64,000 nt of DNA from Cucumis sativus (Eukaryota > Streptophyta > Magnoliopsida > Cucurbitales > Cucurbitaceae): assembly GCF_000004075.3 (NCBI RefSeq), contig NC_026657.2:7502001-7566000 (forward strand). The letters are read 5' to 3'. A program made the position numbers and the translations under genes. The notes beneath the pieces were generated by a model, which worked only from the letters and a program-made list of their open reading frames with translations, searched no databases and was not told where the DNA came from. Shown here piece after piece: positions 1-18,883 of the stretch (positions are counted from its first letter, which is position 1; each line of letters starts with the position of its first letter).

Positions 1-43
1 AACACGATAAAATAATTAATAGGCACTAAATTTGTTTATACTA

Positions 44-6469
<6,426 letters not shown>

Positions 6470-6470
<1 letters not shown>

Positions 6471-7030
6471 GACTGGGCAACAAAACTCTCATTGGAGGCA
6501 AAGCTCGTTCTTCCCGAAGGCAGGCTCTGAGCGGTAATCGGGTGTTCATAATCCACGCATTGCGCTTTGTCAATTATCCTTTCAATCGAAGATTAATCTG
6601 TTCTTTAAGGTAACTATCATGTTTCATCTTGTTGGCTGTTGCTGCACTTATTGATTTTTATTGTGCTTGTGTTTGGGTTCTGGGTGTGTTGTTTTGATTC
6701 GTAAACCATGCACAGTTAGATAACTAGCTTCAGAATCTTATTTTCGGTTTGGAAATGGATCATGGTGCTTCGTACTGGTTGAGTAACTGGAAGAAACTTG
6801 TACTATGAGTGAGGAATATGTAACTTAAAGATAATGCACAAGGCGTTGTCATCTCGTTTGGTTGAGTTGCAACTTAAAGCTAATGGCTTCTTTGTTCAAA
6901 TAGAGAATGTCTTTGGAATCTCCCTCTGCTTGTTCAGATTACTTGTCTAATTACGAGTTGCCTCTTTCTGTGCAAAACAGGAAAGGGCGTGACTAAAGAT
7001 TTTCCGTCTGCCATTTTTGCGTGTGAAGCC
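6470..7030 (+). other. Probable 5' UTR of the PPR gene with one intron
   Basis: A GC-richer leader begins near 6470. A good donor (TTTAAG then GTAACT at 6608-6609) and a good acceptor (GCAAAACAG ending at 6980) would remove a 5' UTR intron of about 370 bp just ahead of the PPR start codon. These splice sites are read from consensus only; there is no transcript evidence here. Confidence 0.5.
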
Positions 7031-8836
7031 ATGCAAATGTGCAGCGTCCCAATTCGAACCCCGTCTTGGTTTTCCACTCGAAAGCTCTTAGAGCAGAAGC
7101 TTTCAGATCTCCACAAGTGCACAAACCTCAACCAAGTAAAGCAACTCCACGCTCAAATCCTCAAATCCAATCTTCACGTCGACCTCTTCGTTGTTCCCAA
7201 ACTCATATCTGCCTTCTCCCTCTGTCGCCAAATGCTTCTTGCCACTAATGCTTTCAATCAAGTGCAATATCCAAACGTCCACTTATACAACACTATGATT
7301 CGTGCCCACTCCCATAACTCCCAACCCTCTCAAGCCTTTGCCACTTTCTTTGCTATGCAACGTGATGGACACTACGCCGATAATTTCACTTTCCCGTTTC
7401 TTTTGAAAGTCTGTACAGGGAATGTGTGGTTGCCTGTTATTGAAAGTGTACATGCCCAAATCGAGAAATTTGGGTTCATGTCGGATGTATTCGTGCCAAA
7501 TTCTCTAATTGATTCATATTCCAAATGTGGGTCTTGTGGAATTTCGGCAGCAAAGAAGTTGTTTGTGTCAATGGGGGCTCGTAGGGATGTTGTGTCATGG
7601 AATTCAATGATCTCTGGATTAGCGAAAGGTGGGTTGTATGAAGAAGCTCGAAAGGTGTTTGATGAAATGCCCGAAAAGGATGGTATTAGTTGGAACACAA
7701 TGTTGGATGGGTACGTTAAAGTTGGCAAAATGGATGATGCCTTTAAATTGTTTGATGAAATGCCTGAGAGGAATGTTGTCTCTTGGTCAACAATGGTGTT
7801 AGGGTATTGCAAGGCAGGGGATATGGAGATGGCACGGATGTTGTTCGATAAAATGCCAGTGAAGAATTTGGTTTCTTGGACTATAATTGTATCTGGGTTT
7901 GCTGAGAAAGGGCTAGCTAGAGAGGCCATTAGCTTGTTTGATCAAATGGAAAAGGCTTGCTTGAAGTTGGACAATGGGACGGTAATGAGTATTTTGGCTG
8001 CTTGTGCTGAGTCTGGTTTGCTTGGGCTTGGTGAGAAAATACATGCTTCTATTAAGAACAATAATTTCAAATGTACTACTGAAATCTCCAATGCTTTGGT
8101 TGATATGTATGCAAAATGTGGTAGGTTGAATATTGCATATGATGTTTTTAATGACATAAAAAATAAAGATGTTGTGTCTTGGAATGCTATGCTTCAAGGG
8201 CTTGCAATGCATGGACATGGCGTGAAAGCACTTGAGCTTTTCAAAAGAATGAAAGAAGAGGGTTTCTCACCCAATAAAGTTACAATGATCGGAGTCTTGT
8301 GTGCTTGTACGCATGCAGGATTGATCGACGATGGCATTCGCTACTTCTCTACGATGGAAAGGGACTACACCCTTGTTCCTGAAGTTGAGCATTATGGCTG
8401 CATGGTAGACCTTTTGGGTCGCAAGGGAAGGCTTGAGGAAGCCATAAGGCTCATTCGCAACATGCCAATGGCACCAAATGCGATCATTTGGGGAACCCTT
8501 TTGGGGGCATGTCGCATGCATAATGCTGTTGAACTTGCGAGGGAGGTTCTTGATCATTTGGTTGAGCTGGAACCGACTGATTCGGGTAATTTTTCCATGT
8601 TGTCTAACATTTATGCTGCGGCAGGGGACTGGAATTGCGTTGCCAACACGAGGTTGAGAATGCGGAGTATTGGAACTAAAAAACCGTCGGGTGCTAGTTC
8701 CATCGAGGTCAACAATGAGGTTCATGAATTTACAGTTTTTGATCGATCACATCCAAAATCTGATAATATATATCAGGTGATTAATGGATTGCGTCATGAA
8801 CTTAAACAAGTTGAGTGCTTTTCAAACATGTGTTAA
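7031..8836 (+). CDS. PLS-class (E subgroup) pentatricopeptide repeat protein, PCMP-E type
   Basis: An organelle RNA-binding protein of 601 residues in one exon, as is usual for plant PPR genes. Successive motifs with VVSWNSMISG, ISWNTMLDGY, VVSWSTMVLGY, LVSWTIIVSGF and VVSWNAMLQGL alternate with EARKVFDEMPEK-type helices, the hallmark of P-L-S repeats. The C-terminus has the E and E+ region (GASSIEVNNEVHEF followed by DRSHP) but no DYW deaminase domain. Such proteins usually specify C-to-U editing sites in mitochondria or plastids and borrow a deaminase from a partner. Overall it resembles Arabidopsis At3g29230, from memory. The ATG at 7031 is preferred; an open frame extends 14 codons upstream to a GTG that is not a credible start. 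The target transcript and organelle cannot be read from sequence. Confidence 0.93.
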   Translation: MQMCSVPIRTPSWFSTRKLLEQKLSDLHKCTNLNQVKQLHAQILKSNLHVDLFVVPKLISAFSLCRQMLLATNAFNQVQYPNVHLYNTMIRAHSHNSQPSQAFATFFAMQRDGHYADNFTFPFLLKVCTGNVWLPVIESVHAQIEKFGFMSDVFVPNSLIDSYSKCGSCGISAAKKLFVSMGARRDVVSWNSMISGLAKGGLYEEARKVFDEMPEKDGISWNTMLDGYVKVGKMDDAFKLFDEMPERNVVSWSTMVLGYCKAGDMEMARMLFDKMPVKNLVSWTIIVSGFAEKGLAREAISLFDQMEKACLKLDNGTVMSILAACAESGLLGLGEKIHASIKNNNFKCTTEISNALVDMYAKCGRLNIAYDVFNDIKNKDVVSWNAMLQGLAMHGHGVKALELFKRMKEEGFSPNKVTMIGVLCACTHAGLIDDGIRYFSTMERDYTLVPEVEHYGCMVDLLGRKGRLEEAIRLIRNMPMAPNAIIWGTLLGACRMHNAVELAREVLDHLVELEPTDSGNFSMLSNIYAAAGDWNCVANTRLRMRSIGTKKPSGASSIEVNNEVHEFTVFDRSHPKSDNIYQVINGLRHELKQVECFSNMC

Positions 8837-9036
8837 TAGAGTTTGGGGTAGCTATAGAATTGTAGAAGATCTCTACTTAGAGATGTGACGTGATCTTGAA
8901 ATGTGACAAGTAAGTAAAGACTAATTTGTAAGAGGTATGTGATTGTTTTTTTTTTCTTTTCCTTGAAAAAACTTATCATGTAAGTTTTCACTTGAAAAGA
9001 ATTAAGAATTAGTTGCTCTTGTGTTATCAGGTTCTA

Positions 9037-12000
9037 ATGGAGGGGCATGGTCAAGCTGACATACATGACTGCACAATTAAACTGGTTCGGATTCTATTCT
9101 TAATTTCTCATTAATTTTTTTGTTAACAAGTTGATGAAATAATTGTTAGAATTAAGGCTTCAGTGTCTATTTACAGAGAGTAAATCCTCAAAAACAGAGA
9201 GACAAGGTGTGCATTGGCTGCGGTGCTGGATTTGGAGGCGATAGGCCAACTGCGGCTCTTAAATTGCTTCAGAGGGTCAAAAATCTAAACTATCTTGTAC
9301 TTGAATGCCTAGCAGAACGCACTCTGGCAGATCACTATCAAGTTATGTTGTCTGGTGGTGATGGTTACGATCCAAGGAGTATGCCCTTGTTTAATAATCA
9401 TATTTAGCCTACAATTTTTCTATCAATTATATTTTTATCATTTCTTTCTCACATTCATACTTGAAAGTTCTTAAAATTGTTGAGATGGTAGCTCTTTGTT
9501 ATGAAGCTGGCAAAAGGTTCCTTAGATTTGTTAGAAGTATATTAGTATTTCTAAAAACATTGAGCTCATTTTCATGCATTGACATTTGGATACTGTGATT
9601 TTGGTCAAAATTCGTTCTATCTTTTGTGCAACAAGATTGTTAGTTTATGCCGTACTCAGATTGCAGTCTGACTCCTCATCTTGCTTTTGTTTCTAGTTCA
9701 AAGTTTACTTTAAATCCATACAGTTGAATAAGCAAAAACTAGTGGATAGTTAGAAGAGAACCAACAAGATATACCAAGGAGTAGGAGATTGTCAAAATTA
9801 TTCAAAAGAGAAAGGACATTTTTGCAAAATACACAATATAAAAAGAATAGAAATTGGAGAAAGTATTTTGAAATGATGCAAAGATCAATTACCTTACTGT
9901 ATTGGTATTTCATACACTGGTTAGACATCTTCTTTTCACATTCAATTGCTGGATCTGATGTTATTGAACCGCCAGGAAGCTAGCCAGATTTTTATGGCTA
10001 GTTACTGACTGAGTTATCTTGTTTGTTAAGTTATTGCCCTGGAAGTTATCTTGTATTCTTAACATATTCTAGTTTCCCCGGAAGTTATCCTCTAGTTGTA
10101 ACATAGTCTACTAACTGTAACGGGTTGAGCAAAAGGGAATCATTGAGTTGAAAAAGAAAAAAAAAATGTACTAGAAATTTACCCAAGAAGGTTCTCTTCA
10201 TGATCAGTTATTGAACTTCAATCTCAGTAGATATTTTCTTGTACTCTATGTCCACTAATACCTCTCTTGTCAGGTAAGTTTTTGCAAGCTCGATGCTTTG
10301 CTCTTGACTATTATTTGAATTGCTATAGTTGCAGATTGGATGAAATTGCTTCTTCCCTTGGCTATGAAGAGAAATATTTGCATAATTACCAACATGGGTG
10401 CAAGTAAGATGTTAAAGTCCAAATAAGTTTCAAATTTTTATTCTGCTTAGTTGTGAGAGGTGGTTTGATCTGGTGGTGGTGGTTATTACTTATCTATCAT
10501 CTCTCTTTTTTCCTGGCTAGTGGACCCCCCTGCGGCTCAGCAAAATGTTATAGAAGTAGCAGGCAGTCTGGGGCTGAATGTTTCAGTTGCAGTTGCTTAT
10601 GAGGGTTCGGTAAAAGAGTCAGGTAATTGTTCTTTATTATTTTTAGAAGTTTATAAAAGTAAGTTAAATATTTTGTATTGGTACTCATACCAAGTTTTGA
10701 TCACAATAGTCGTGTTTGACACACTGTTGTTTATTGTAGACTCCGTTTTAGGGTCCTACGAAGTGCATTTCTTTTTAGCTTTAATGTCAGTTGAAAATAA
10801 TGATGATATTCCCTCCTGCATATTGGGAGAAAAATTCAGTTCTTTTTCCCAGTTGATAATCGATATTGTATAACATGACTTCACAAAATATAAATTACAA
10901 CCAATGCTGGTAGTTTGTTTCTCTTTTTTGTTCATTAACGGTGTCTTCTAAAGGTGTGCTCATCGTTGAGTTGATCAATGAAAGGAATTAGCACGTATAT
11001 GGGAGGAGCACCTATTGTTGAGTGTCTGGAAAAGTACCATCCAAATGTCATAATTACTTCACGTGTTGCAGATGCTGCCCTATTTTTGGCTCCAATGGTA
11101 GGAAGTGATTTCTACATGATACTGGCACGATCTTTTAGAGGCATTCATACTTGTGTTTCTTTTTTCAATACAACCTTTTTTGCCTTTAGAAACAATGCTG
11201 TTTTTAAGGAGAATATCAATCACTTTAGAGAAGTTGCTTTGTTCCTCCTTCAGGGAAGGGAAAGCTTTATTGGTTTTTGAGATTTCAGCATCTTTCTTGG
11301 GGTTCAACCAAGGAGTTATAGAAAATATCTCTAGTTGATCGTGATAAAAGAAATGTCTTCTTTTCTTTTTTTCCAAAGAAAAAAATATTGTTAGAATTTG
11401 TTAAACATTTATGTTTTATTTTGAAAAAAACATCTAGGATTATATTTAGTCGGGGCAAAGATAAAGGATGTTAGAGAGATAGATTGTATTCATTTTTTTA
11501 AGTGAAAATAGTAAACTTAATGGGGATCAGATTGGTAGTCGACTTTATGCTTCATGCTATCATGAACTATGATTTATCATAATATAAATTTTAACTCTTT
11601 AGTTAGGCTGTTTCAGTGTTTCTCAGACAATGACTCCATAACAATGTGCATACATTTAGGTCTATGAACTTGGTTGGAACTGGGATGATTTTCCATTGCT
11701 AGCTCAGGGAATACTGGCTGGTCATCTTCTGGAATGTGGCTGTCAACTTACAGGGGGATACTTTATGCATCCAGGTCTGCTTCTCCTTCATTCCCACACA
11801 AACCCCAGTTCTATGTTGGTGGAGCATGGAATTTATTGTTGTAGTTTGACTTTATGATTCAAACTATCTTTAAATGTCATCTTCCCCAGGAGACAAATAT
11901 AGGAGCATGTCTTTCCAACAGCTTCTGAATATATCACTCCCTTATGCGGAAGTTGAATGTGATGGAAAGTTAACTGTAGCCAAGCCAGAAGAGAGTGGAG

Positions 12001-15000
12001 GTCTTTTGAATTTCAGTACATGTGCCGAACAACTTCTATATGAGATTGGCAATCCATCAGCTTATATCACCCCTGATTTGGTAAGTCAGATGTATTATAG
12101 GACTACTTTGTTGGATTGAATACAAATATAACTGGCCATGATTGCAGGTGGTTGACTTCAGCAACGTTTCGTTTTGCTCTATATCCAGCTCTAGGGTTTT
12201 ATGTTCCGGAGCAAAACCGTCTATTCAAGGGGTGCCTGAGAAACTCTTGCAGTTGGCTCCAAAGGTTTTTTTTTAAGTAAATTTATTGTCATGTATGTCT
12301 AAACATTTTAACACATGGATAAATGAGTCATTTGCTTTGAGATCTATGAGTGACAATACCTGGATGATCAATAGGTTAACTTTAATTTGAACATGGATTG
12401 GTTTAAAATAAACTAAAGGAACAATAGGAAGATCTACAATTTTTTTTTAAAAATAAAAATAAAAAAACAAAAGAAGTAGATGGAGGCTTGGAGTTACACA
12501 CAAGTCAAGTAAAAAATTCCCAATTTGGAAAGCTAACTTATCAGGTAATCCTAAATTTTCTTGATGACTAGCTGGAAAACATGCATAATATTTGTCCCCC
12601 ACGCATGATTAGAGCCAAGCCAATATTGCATATTCATCTTCTGCTCAATTAGAGTGCTTTTAGTAATGCGAATGGGATATTACCCTGGAGAAGAACCTTC
12701 CTTTTTATTTTCTATCTGTACAAGCTAATTCTGGATGTGACATATCAGGACTGTGGATGGAAAGGATGGGGAGAGATTTCCTATGGGGGACGTGAATGTG
12801 TTCTGCGTGCTAAAGCTGCAGAATATCTGGTAATTCAATAACCAACTTTCACATTGTTTCACTCTAATTTTCTATCTTTGTCTATTTTTTTCTCTTTTAT
12901 ATAATTTTGATTTATATTGGCTTCTTGAAATGACTATCCGTGCTAGCCATTAGGGTTAAGTAAATTAAGACTCTTTAACATGACTGGTTTTATCACACTT
13001 TTCTTGTTTTTCCTTTTACAGGTTCGGTCATGGATGGAAGAACTGTTGATTGGTATTAATCGGCATATAGTTTCTTACACAATTGGACTTGACAGCCTTA
13101 AAGCATCCAGCAATGGTAGCAATTGTGTTGAAGATATTAGGTTGCGCATGGATGGACTCTTTGAGCAGAAGGAGCACGCTCTCCTATTTGTTAAAGAATT
13201 TACAGCTTTATACACAAATGGTCCAGCTGGTGGTGGCGGCATCAGGTTGATGCACACTCATAATTATTGCCCTTTCCTTAAGTGTGACTATCTGAAGTTT
13301 GTTTATATAGTTATTTCCTTCATATTCACGGTTGATTTATCTAACTGGATTTTCCATACTATATTATACACAAACCACCTAATCACCAATGCCAAATATT
13401 TAAGAATTAAATCTAACCAGATGCCAAATATCCACCCCAACCTCTCTACCTCACGAAAACTTCTACCTCTCAAGCTAAATGGCTCCACAACAAAGCAAAG
13501 AAATAAGATTGCCAAAGATCCCTCCCTTTGTCATGGAAGGGAGGAATCAAGAGCGCCTCCTCAAACATTGAACAACACCTTCTATTATGATTCGATGCAA
13601 CCCGCTAAAAGACTTAAAGAACCGATTTCACTAAGCAGAAGAAATCACAACCTAAAGCAAGTGATCAAGGTCCTCCTCCTGTCTCCTACCATTGAGGTCA
13701 TAACATCATGGAGGAAAGCTTCTGGGTACTTTCTTTAGTGTTCACTTTCTCAAGCAAAGCTTGGAAGGCGAACAATTTCATTTCTTAGGAATTTTAACCT
13801 TCCAAGGAGAGTAAAATTTAAGGGTGCTCTGAGGGGGAGAAGGGGCACAAAGAATATGAAGAATACATATATTGGAAAACCTTTTAGAAGGGCTTCTGAA
13901 CTCAAGATTTAAAATTTTTTCTCCCCACACAAAAATTATTAGAAATAACAGAAAGGAGTTTGACCATCTCACCAGCCTCAAAGTCTTTGAGGGGCGACAA
14001 AAATCCAGGAAAAGAGAGGAAAGCCTATCGGACAAGATAGAATAGAAGCCACCGAATGCAACCTCTATTCCAGCACATGATAAAGTTGAAGGAACAGAGC
14101 AAACACAAGGTTTTGGATTTTGGAACATAGGAATGCTTGAAATACTAGCACACTGAGGACTTTTACAAGAAGCCTTAAACCTACCACCTGAGACCCACTC
14201 AAAAAGGGTGAGGTCCATTCTTCCTGACAATAATCCTCCGCACAAAATGTCAGGTTCCAAATGGAAATACCTTTCATGTCTGGTAGATTAGGTTCATTAT
14301 ACAAACTGAATGAGTAATATGGACAGAAAGCCATGTTTATTTACGTAGTAGAACAAACATCCAAACCATTTTTATTGATCATCAGGCTTAGTTGAAACGT
14401 TTGGATAAAACTTGAAGTTGGACGGTAGCTTTTGTTTCAACCTCAAACTTGTCTTTACTAGATATGAAGCTTGTAACTTTCAGAAACTTGTGTGAATATC
14501 ATTTTTATGGTCCATCTTTGTGCTGATGCATTTTCCTTGACGATGACATGATTTCTGTTCTATTTTGAACTGCAGCACTGGCTACAAGAAAGAAATTGTG
14601 CTTGAAAAACAACTGGTAATACCTCTTTTATTTCTCCCTCGCTTAAGTTGATATTTGGATTAACAGTATTCATTTTCATTTGCACCTAGTTCGCCTCTGT
14701 TCTTTTGTTCCATATGTGCTTTTATCTATCCCTTTATTCTTCAACGTCCTTTCCGCTTGATGGTTTTCAAATTAGGTTGGGCGTGAAAATATTTTCTGGC
14801 AAACAGAAGTGACATGCACTGAAGCAGTAAAATTAGACAGCCAATCAACAGATCTTCAAAAGGATCCAGCAGAGGCATGTTCTTCGCCTCGAGTAACGTT
14901 GCCATGTCCGATATCTGATCATGCAGACGAACTTTGCACAGGCTCCTTACCACCTGAAATGGGTCATTCTCCTATTCCATCTGGCCAGGAGATTGCTCTT

Positions 15001-15369
15001 TACAATGTAGCCCATAGCAGAGCTGGAGACAAAGGGAATGACTTGAACTTCTCTCTCATTCCTCATTGTCCTTCTGATATTGAGCGATTGAAGATGATCA
15101 TCACGCCTGAATGGGTTATGAGAGTTCTCTCGGTTCTGCATAATTCGACTCGGTTTCATTCTTCGAATGCTGATGAGAAGAGAAACGAGTGGGTAAGTGA
15201 AGATGTGAAGGTTGAAATATACGAAGTTAAAGGTATTCATTCTTTGAATGTTGTTGTTCGTAACATTCTTGATGGTGGCGTAAATTGCTCGCGGAGAATC
15301 GATCGCCATGGAAAGACCATATCGGATCTCATCTTAAACCAGCTAATTGTTTTGCCACCTGAACAATAA
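9037..15369 (+). CDS. AtuA-like / DUF1446 family protein with C-terminal AtuA-like ferredoxin-fold domain
   Basis: Twelve exons (9037-9084, 9177-9378, 10329-10403, 10521-10622, 10985-11097, 11660-11774, 11890-12080, 12148-12264, 12749-12829, 13022-13245, 14576-14615, 14776-15369) join to 633 residues. Residues about 26-500 form the DUF1446 domain, opening with GCGAGFGGDRP and containing IITSRVADAALFLAPMV, ECGCQLTGGYFMHPGD and CGWKGWGEISYGG. Residues about 505-633 form a second domain with NVAHSRAGDKGND. Bacterial AtuA belongs to the acyclic terpene (citronellol/geraniol) degradation pathway, but its reaction is not well defined. Plant versions fuse both domains, and older annotation calls them 'propionyl-CoA carboxylase', which the sequence does not support. 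The short junction after exon 4 (ES then GISTY) is tighter than I recall in Arabidopsis, so one small exon might be missed. The start codon lies only 200 bp after the PPR stop. Confidence 0.88.
13470..14340 (-). mobile_element. LINE reverse-transcriptase 3' fragment in AtuA-like intron 10
   Basis: Minus-strand translation reads SPSKRFS, then CAPSPPQSTLKFYSPWKVKIPKK-like sequence near 13860-13780. After a frameshift come ALLEKVNT, EEDLDHLL and EEALLIPPFHDKGRDLW. This order matches the end of ORF2 in plant LINEs, running into the zf-RVT domain. Stops and frameshifts show it is inactive. It lies opposite to the host gene and accounts for most of the 1330-bp intron (13246-14575). The apparently long minus-strand frame at 13778-14260 is part of it and not a gene. 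Confidence 0.75.
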
Positions 15370-16627
15370 AGTATCTTGCCTTCTGCCATTGGATTACTCT
15401 ATCTTTTCTTAATGCTAACGAAGCTAGTTGATTTAGGCTCGTTTCGGTCGTTACTATAAAAGCTTTAAAATCCAAACTTTGTTTTCTAATGTCTTAATCC
15501 TTTGTGACCAAGTGTGGATTATCCTTAAATAATACTATTTGTTCTTACAAGTTACATTTGCCTTTGCTCTAAATCATTTAGATATAAGTCGTATTTACAC
15601 GATGAGATCAAATGTTAGTCCGTATATTATAATTTTGGATTTTTATTATTGAGATCAAATGTTAGTCCGTATATTATACTTTTGGATTTTTTTTATTAAG
15701 CATTTTTAGAGCTAATAGTTATTATTATAACAAACTTTTAAGATTATAGAATCTATTTTATCATCGATAAACTTCTATCAACAATATATTTTATATCTAA
15801 ATTTTGTAATATTTACAAACTGTTTTTTATTATGCTATTTCTACGAATGCTTTGCATTTGATCAAATTGCAATTGTTAAGAAAAATATATGTAAAGCTTT
15901 GGTGGTTAGATTTTAATCTGAAAGTATTATAATTTTACTTTTAAGATTTAAATTTTGTTTTAATTTAATTTTAAAGTGTCGGATATACATTAACTTTGTT
16001 TTTTTGTACAAAATATTAATTTTCAATTGAAATAATTATGAAACGATTGTTTTAAATTTAATTTCACTTGTGACTAAAATAGATAGTGCGCTTATAATTA
16101 TTTTAATTAATTTAGATGCATGTTAAAAGCTAAAAGTAAGTATTTGATGATCTTGAACCCTAAAGTCTAACATTAAAACAAAATTTATTTACTCCCTTAC
16201 AACCAAACTCAAATCTATCTATAAAAAAAACTTTCGTAAAAATATTTACAAAGTATAGCAAAAGAAAAAAAAAAAAAATTCCTCACTTATAAATTTCTAC
16301 ATGTATTTATAAATACATCGATAAATATTGATAAAGTGATAAAATCTAAAATTAACTATAGTTTGTCAAAAAAAAAAAAAATTGTTCATTCTATTATATA
16401 AAAGTAGTGAATCAAAATATAACAAACTTTCATGTTCTATTTGTGATAGACACTCATTTGATACATCTTCAATAATCTCATTAAAAATGTATTTAATATT
16501 TTCCAAAATTTTATATTTTATGGCATACAATAAAAATTTAAAATTGGGAAATTTTTATTGATTAAAAACCAAAAACTAAGATTTTCCGATTAAATTATCA
16601 ACTTCACTTTCGGGTCAGAAGCAAACA
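15370..16627. other. AT-rich intergenic region
   Basis: 3' flank of the AtuA-like gene followed by strongly AT-rich DNA with poly-A tracts (16262-16280, 16370-16381). No gene or RNA is visible. It contains one short tandem duplication, listed separately. Confidence 0.6.
15604..15697. repeat. 47-bp tandem duplication, two copies
   Basis: Positions 15604-15650 and 15651-15697 are adjacent near-identical units, each starting GAGATCAAATGTTAGTCCG. They differ at only a few bases, so the duplication looks fairly recent. Confidence 0.85.
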
Positions 16628-16641
16628 AAAACGGCGTCGTT
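16628..16641 (+). promoter_or_regulatory. Shared promoter motif upstream of the first LIM gene
   Basis: AAAACGGCGTCGTT, about 530 bp ahead of the LIM ATG and near the probable transcription start. The same 14-mer occurs in the same orientation relative to its gene just ahead of cpFtsY (60603-60616, other strand). A CT microsatellite (16765-16785) and a C run (about 16847) follow in the putative 5' UTR. Confidence 0.45.
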
Positions 16642-17167
16642 GAAGCGATGCTAAAATAAAATTCCGTAAGAAAAAAAAGAAAAGAAAAAACCCCGGGAAA
16701 CGCTGTCTTCCATTCCAACGAACACAACGGCGAACCACTCAGATAATGGAAGGCAAATGGCTTTCATCTCTCTCTCTCTCTCTCCACCCTCCATTTTTGT
16801 TCTCACAAAAAGCTCGACGAGTTCCTTTGAAATGGTCAACCAATCCCCCCCCCCCTTATTTTCCTCTGAAACAACCCATCTTCTCCGAAATTGGAGCAGA
16901 TCCATCTTCTGGTTCACAGTTCTGAAATCCAACATTTCCTGATGTATAAATTTGCTTTTGTAGTTAATCCTTCGAAGCCTTCCATCTTGTCCAGTCGCAT
17001 TGTTTATTAACTGATAGACGAGGCTTCGGACGGCTTGGGGTTTCAATTGCCCTGTTTTTCTTCGTTTCTGGGGGTGGTTTCTTTCTTTGCTCTTACTTTT
17101 TTTTGCTCTTTCTCCAAGTTCTTGCATCTCGGATCAAGAATTCTTGTAAAAGAGTAAATTCTTCATA

Positions 17168-18883
17168 ATGGCTTTCACCGGAACGTTGGATAAATGCAAG
17201 GCTTGTGATAAGACTGTTTATGTCGTTGATTTGTTAACCCTTGAAGGGAATCCTTACCATAAGAATTGCTTTAAATGTAGCCACTGCAAAGGCACCCTTT
17301 CGGTTAGAAGTGTTCAATCTCTTTTAATTTATTTCAATTTGAAATCCAATTACTTGAATTTGGCGGATTTTATCCCAATTGTTTGTTTATGGCAGATGAG
17401 CAGCTACTCGTGGATGGATGGTGTTCTGTATTGCAAGACTCATTTCGAGCAGCTCTTTAAGGAATCTGGGAATTTCAGCAAGAACTTTCAAAGTAGTAGT
17501 ACAACATTTCTTTTTTTGTTTCTTCCTTTTTACTTTTCCTTATTTTCTGACATTCTCTCCTTTCCATGGTTTTGTATGACAACAGCTAAATCTTCTGATA
17601 AGCCAAATGATCTGGTATGATCTCACTCTTTTCACTTTTCTTAGGCTAGGTCGGCTTCATTGTGACTAGCAATTTTATGTTGGATGTATCTGCAAAAGCT
17701 TGGTTGTTAATGTTAGGCCGATGCAAATTTCCGAATTCATATCTAAAGGTTATTAGGATAAAGTCAAATTTTGGATGCTTCATCCAATAATTTCTCCCCC
17801 AATTCATGGTTTTGAATATACTATTCCTAATATTTTTATAGAAACAATCTGGCCTGGGAATTCTTGCACCTTTATGATAGTGGTTTTGTTCCTTATTTTA
17901 AAGCTTGCTCTTGAGTCCAATGGGGTTATAATATGTCATGAGAATAGGAAGGGTTTAAAGTTCCTATGATGTCATTTTATCCTCATTTCATATTTGGTAG
18001 TTTATGTCTTAGGGTTCATGAATCAAATTTAACTTTAGGAATTTCAACATTGTGCTCTCCATGCAAATGCTGTAATTTTTGCATATTATTACAATTTTCA
18101 TAACTTTTGATAGACAAGGACCCCCAGCAAACTGTCCTCCATGTTCTCTGGAACTCAAGATAAATGTTCTGTTTGCACCAAAACAGTTTATCCATTAGAG
18201 AAGGTATGTAGTTCTTCACCCCCTCCCCCTGCCTCCTATTTTGTATAATACATTTTTACAGTATTGTTAGTCTTTAAAATGTGAAAGAAACATTATTCTG
18301 CAGGGTTTTCTTTATTTGTTTGGAATGACTTTTTAAGTATTTATAAAAGTGTTTCTAAGTGGAAAAAAAAATGTTTTCAACATTTTAAATGATGAGGAGA
18401 ATTGTAAGATATTTAGTTCTTAATTTCGATATTAATATTAGCTGATTTTAGGGTTGTGATAGAGAATGCTCCCTCATTTCTAAGGGATGGATTATTTTTC
18501 ATGTTTGGCCATAGATTTGGCCTAATACTTAAATCTGCTACATCAAAATGTCATTTCAAATAGCTGATATATGGTTAGGAGAATTGAAACTGTATTATTT
18601 TTGTTTTTGGGAATAGGTCTCTTTGGAGGGGGAATGCTACCACAAGAAGTGCTTTAGATGTGCTCATGGTGGATGCCATTTGACACACTGTTCTTATGCT
18701 GCTCTTGATGGAGTCTTGTACTGCAAGCACCATTTTGCTCAGCTTTTCATGGTCAAAGGCAACTATAACCATGTCCTTGAAGCTGCAGCAAACAAGAAAA
18801 CTACCACACCCCCAGCCGATCACACCGATGAAGATGCCGAGCCTTCACCTCGATCCGGGGAACAAGCGGTAGAGCAATCTTAA
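17168..18883 (+). CDS. PLIM2: PLIM2-type two-LIM-domain protein (actin bundling), copy 1
   Basis: Five exons (17168-17302, 17396-17492, 17586-17614, 18114-18203, 18617-18883) give 205 residues, the usual size for plant CRP-like LIM proteins. LIM1 starts at Cys10-x2-Cys13, with His31/Cys34 and Cys37/Cys40 following. LIM2 starts at Cys105-x2-Cys108, with His126 following. The inter-LIM linker contains KPNDLTRTPSKLSSMFSGTQ. The C-terminal tail (about 168-205) is acidic and rich in Pro, Glu and Ser, which marks the PLIM2 branch rather than WLIM1 or WLIM2. Family members bind and bundle F-actin, and PLIM2 forms are mainly expressed in pollen. A close paralogue with identical intron phases lies at 44022-45164. 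The subfamily call is good; pollen expression is inferred from the family. Confidence 0.93.

Noticed and set aside
6989-7030. Fourteen extra N-terminal codons on the PPR gene
   Set aside because: They begin with GTG right after a likely UTR acceptor; the ATG at 7031 is the first credible start.
10978-10984. ATG at 10978 as a start for a separate gene
   Set aside because: It lies in the intron just before an AtuA-like exon acceptor; the exon reads through in frame from upstream.
13778-14334. Long minus-strand frames in an AtuA-like intron as a gene
   Set aside because: They translate into broken LINE ORF2 sequence; no independent gene is supported.
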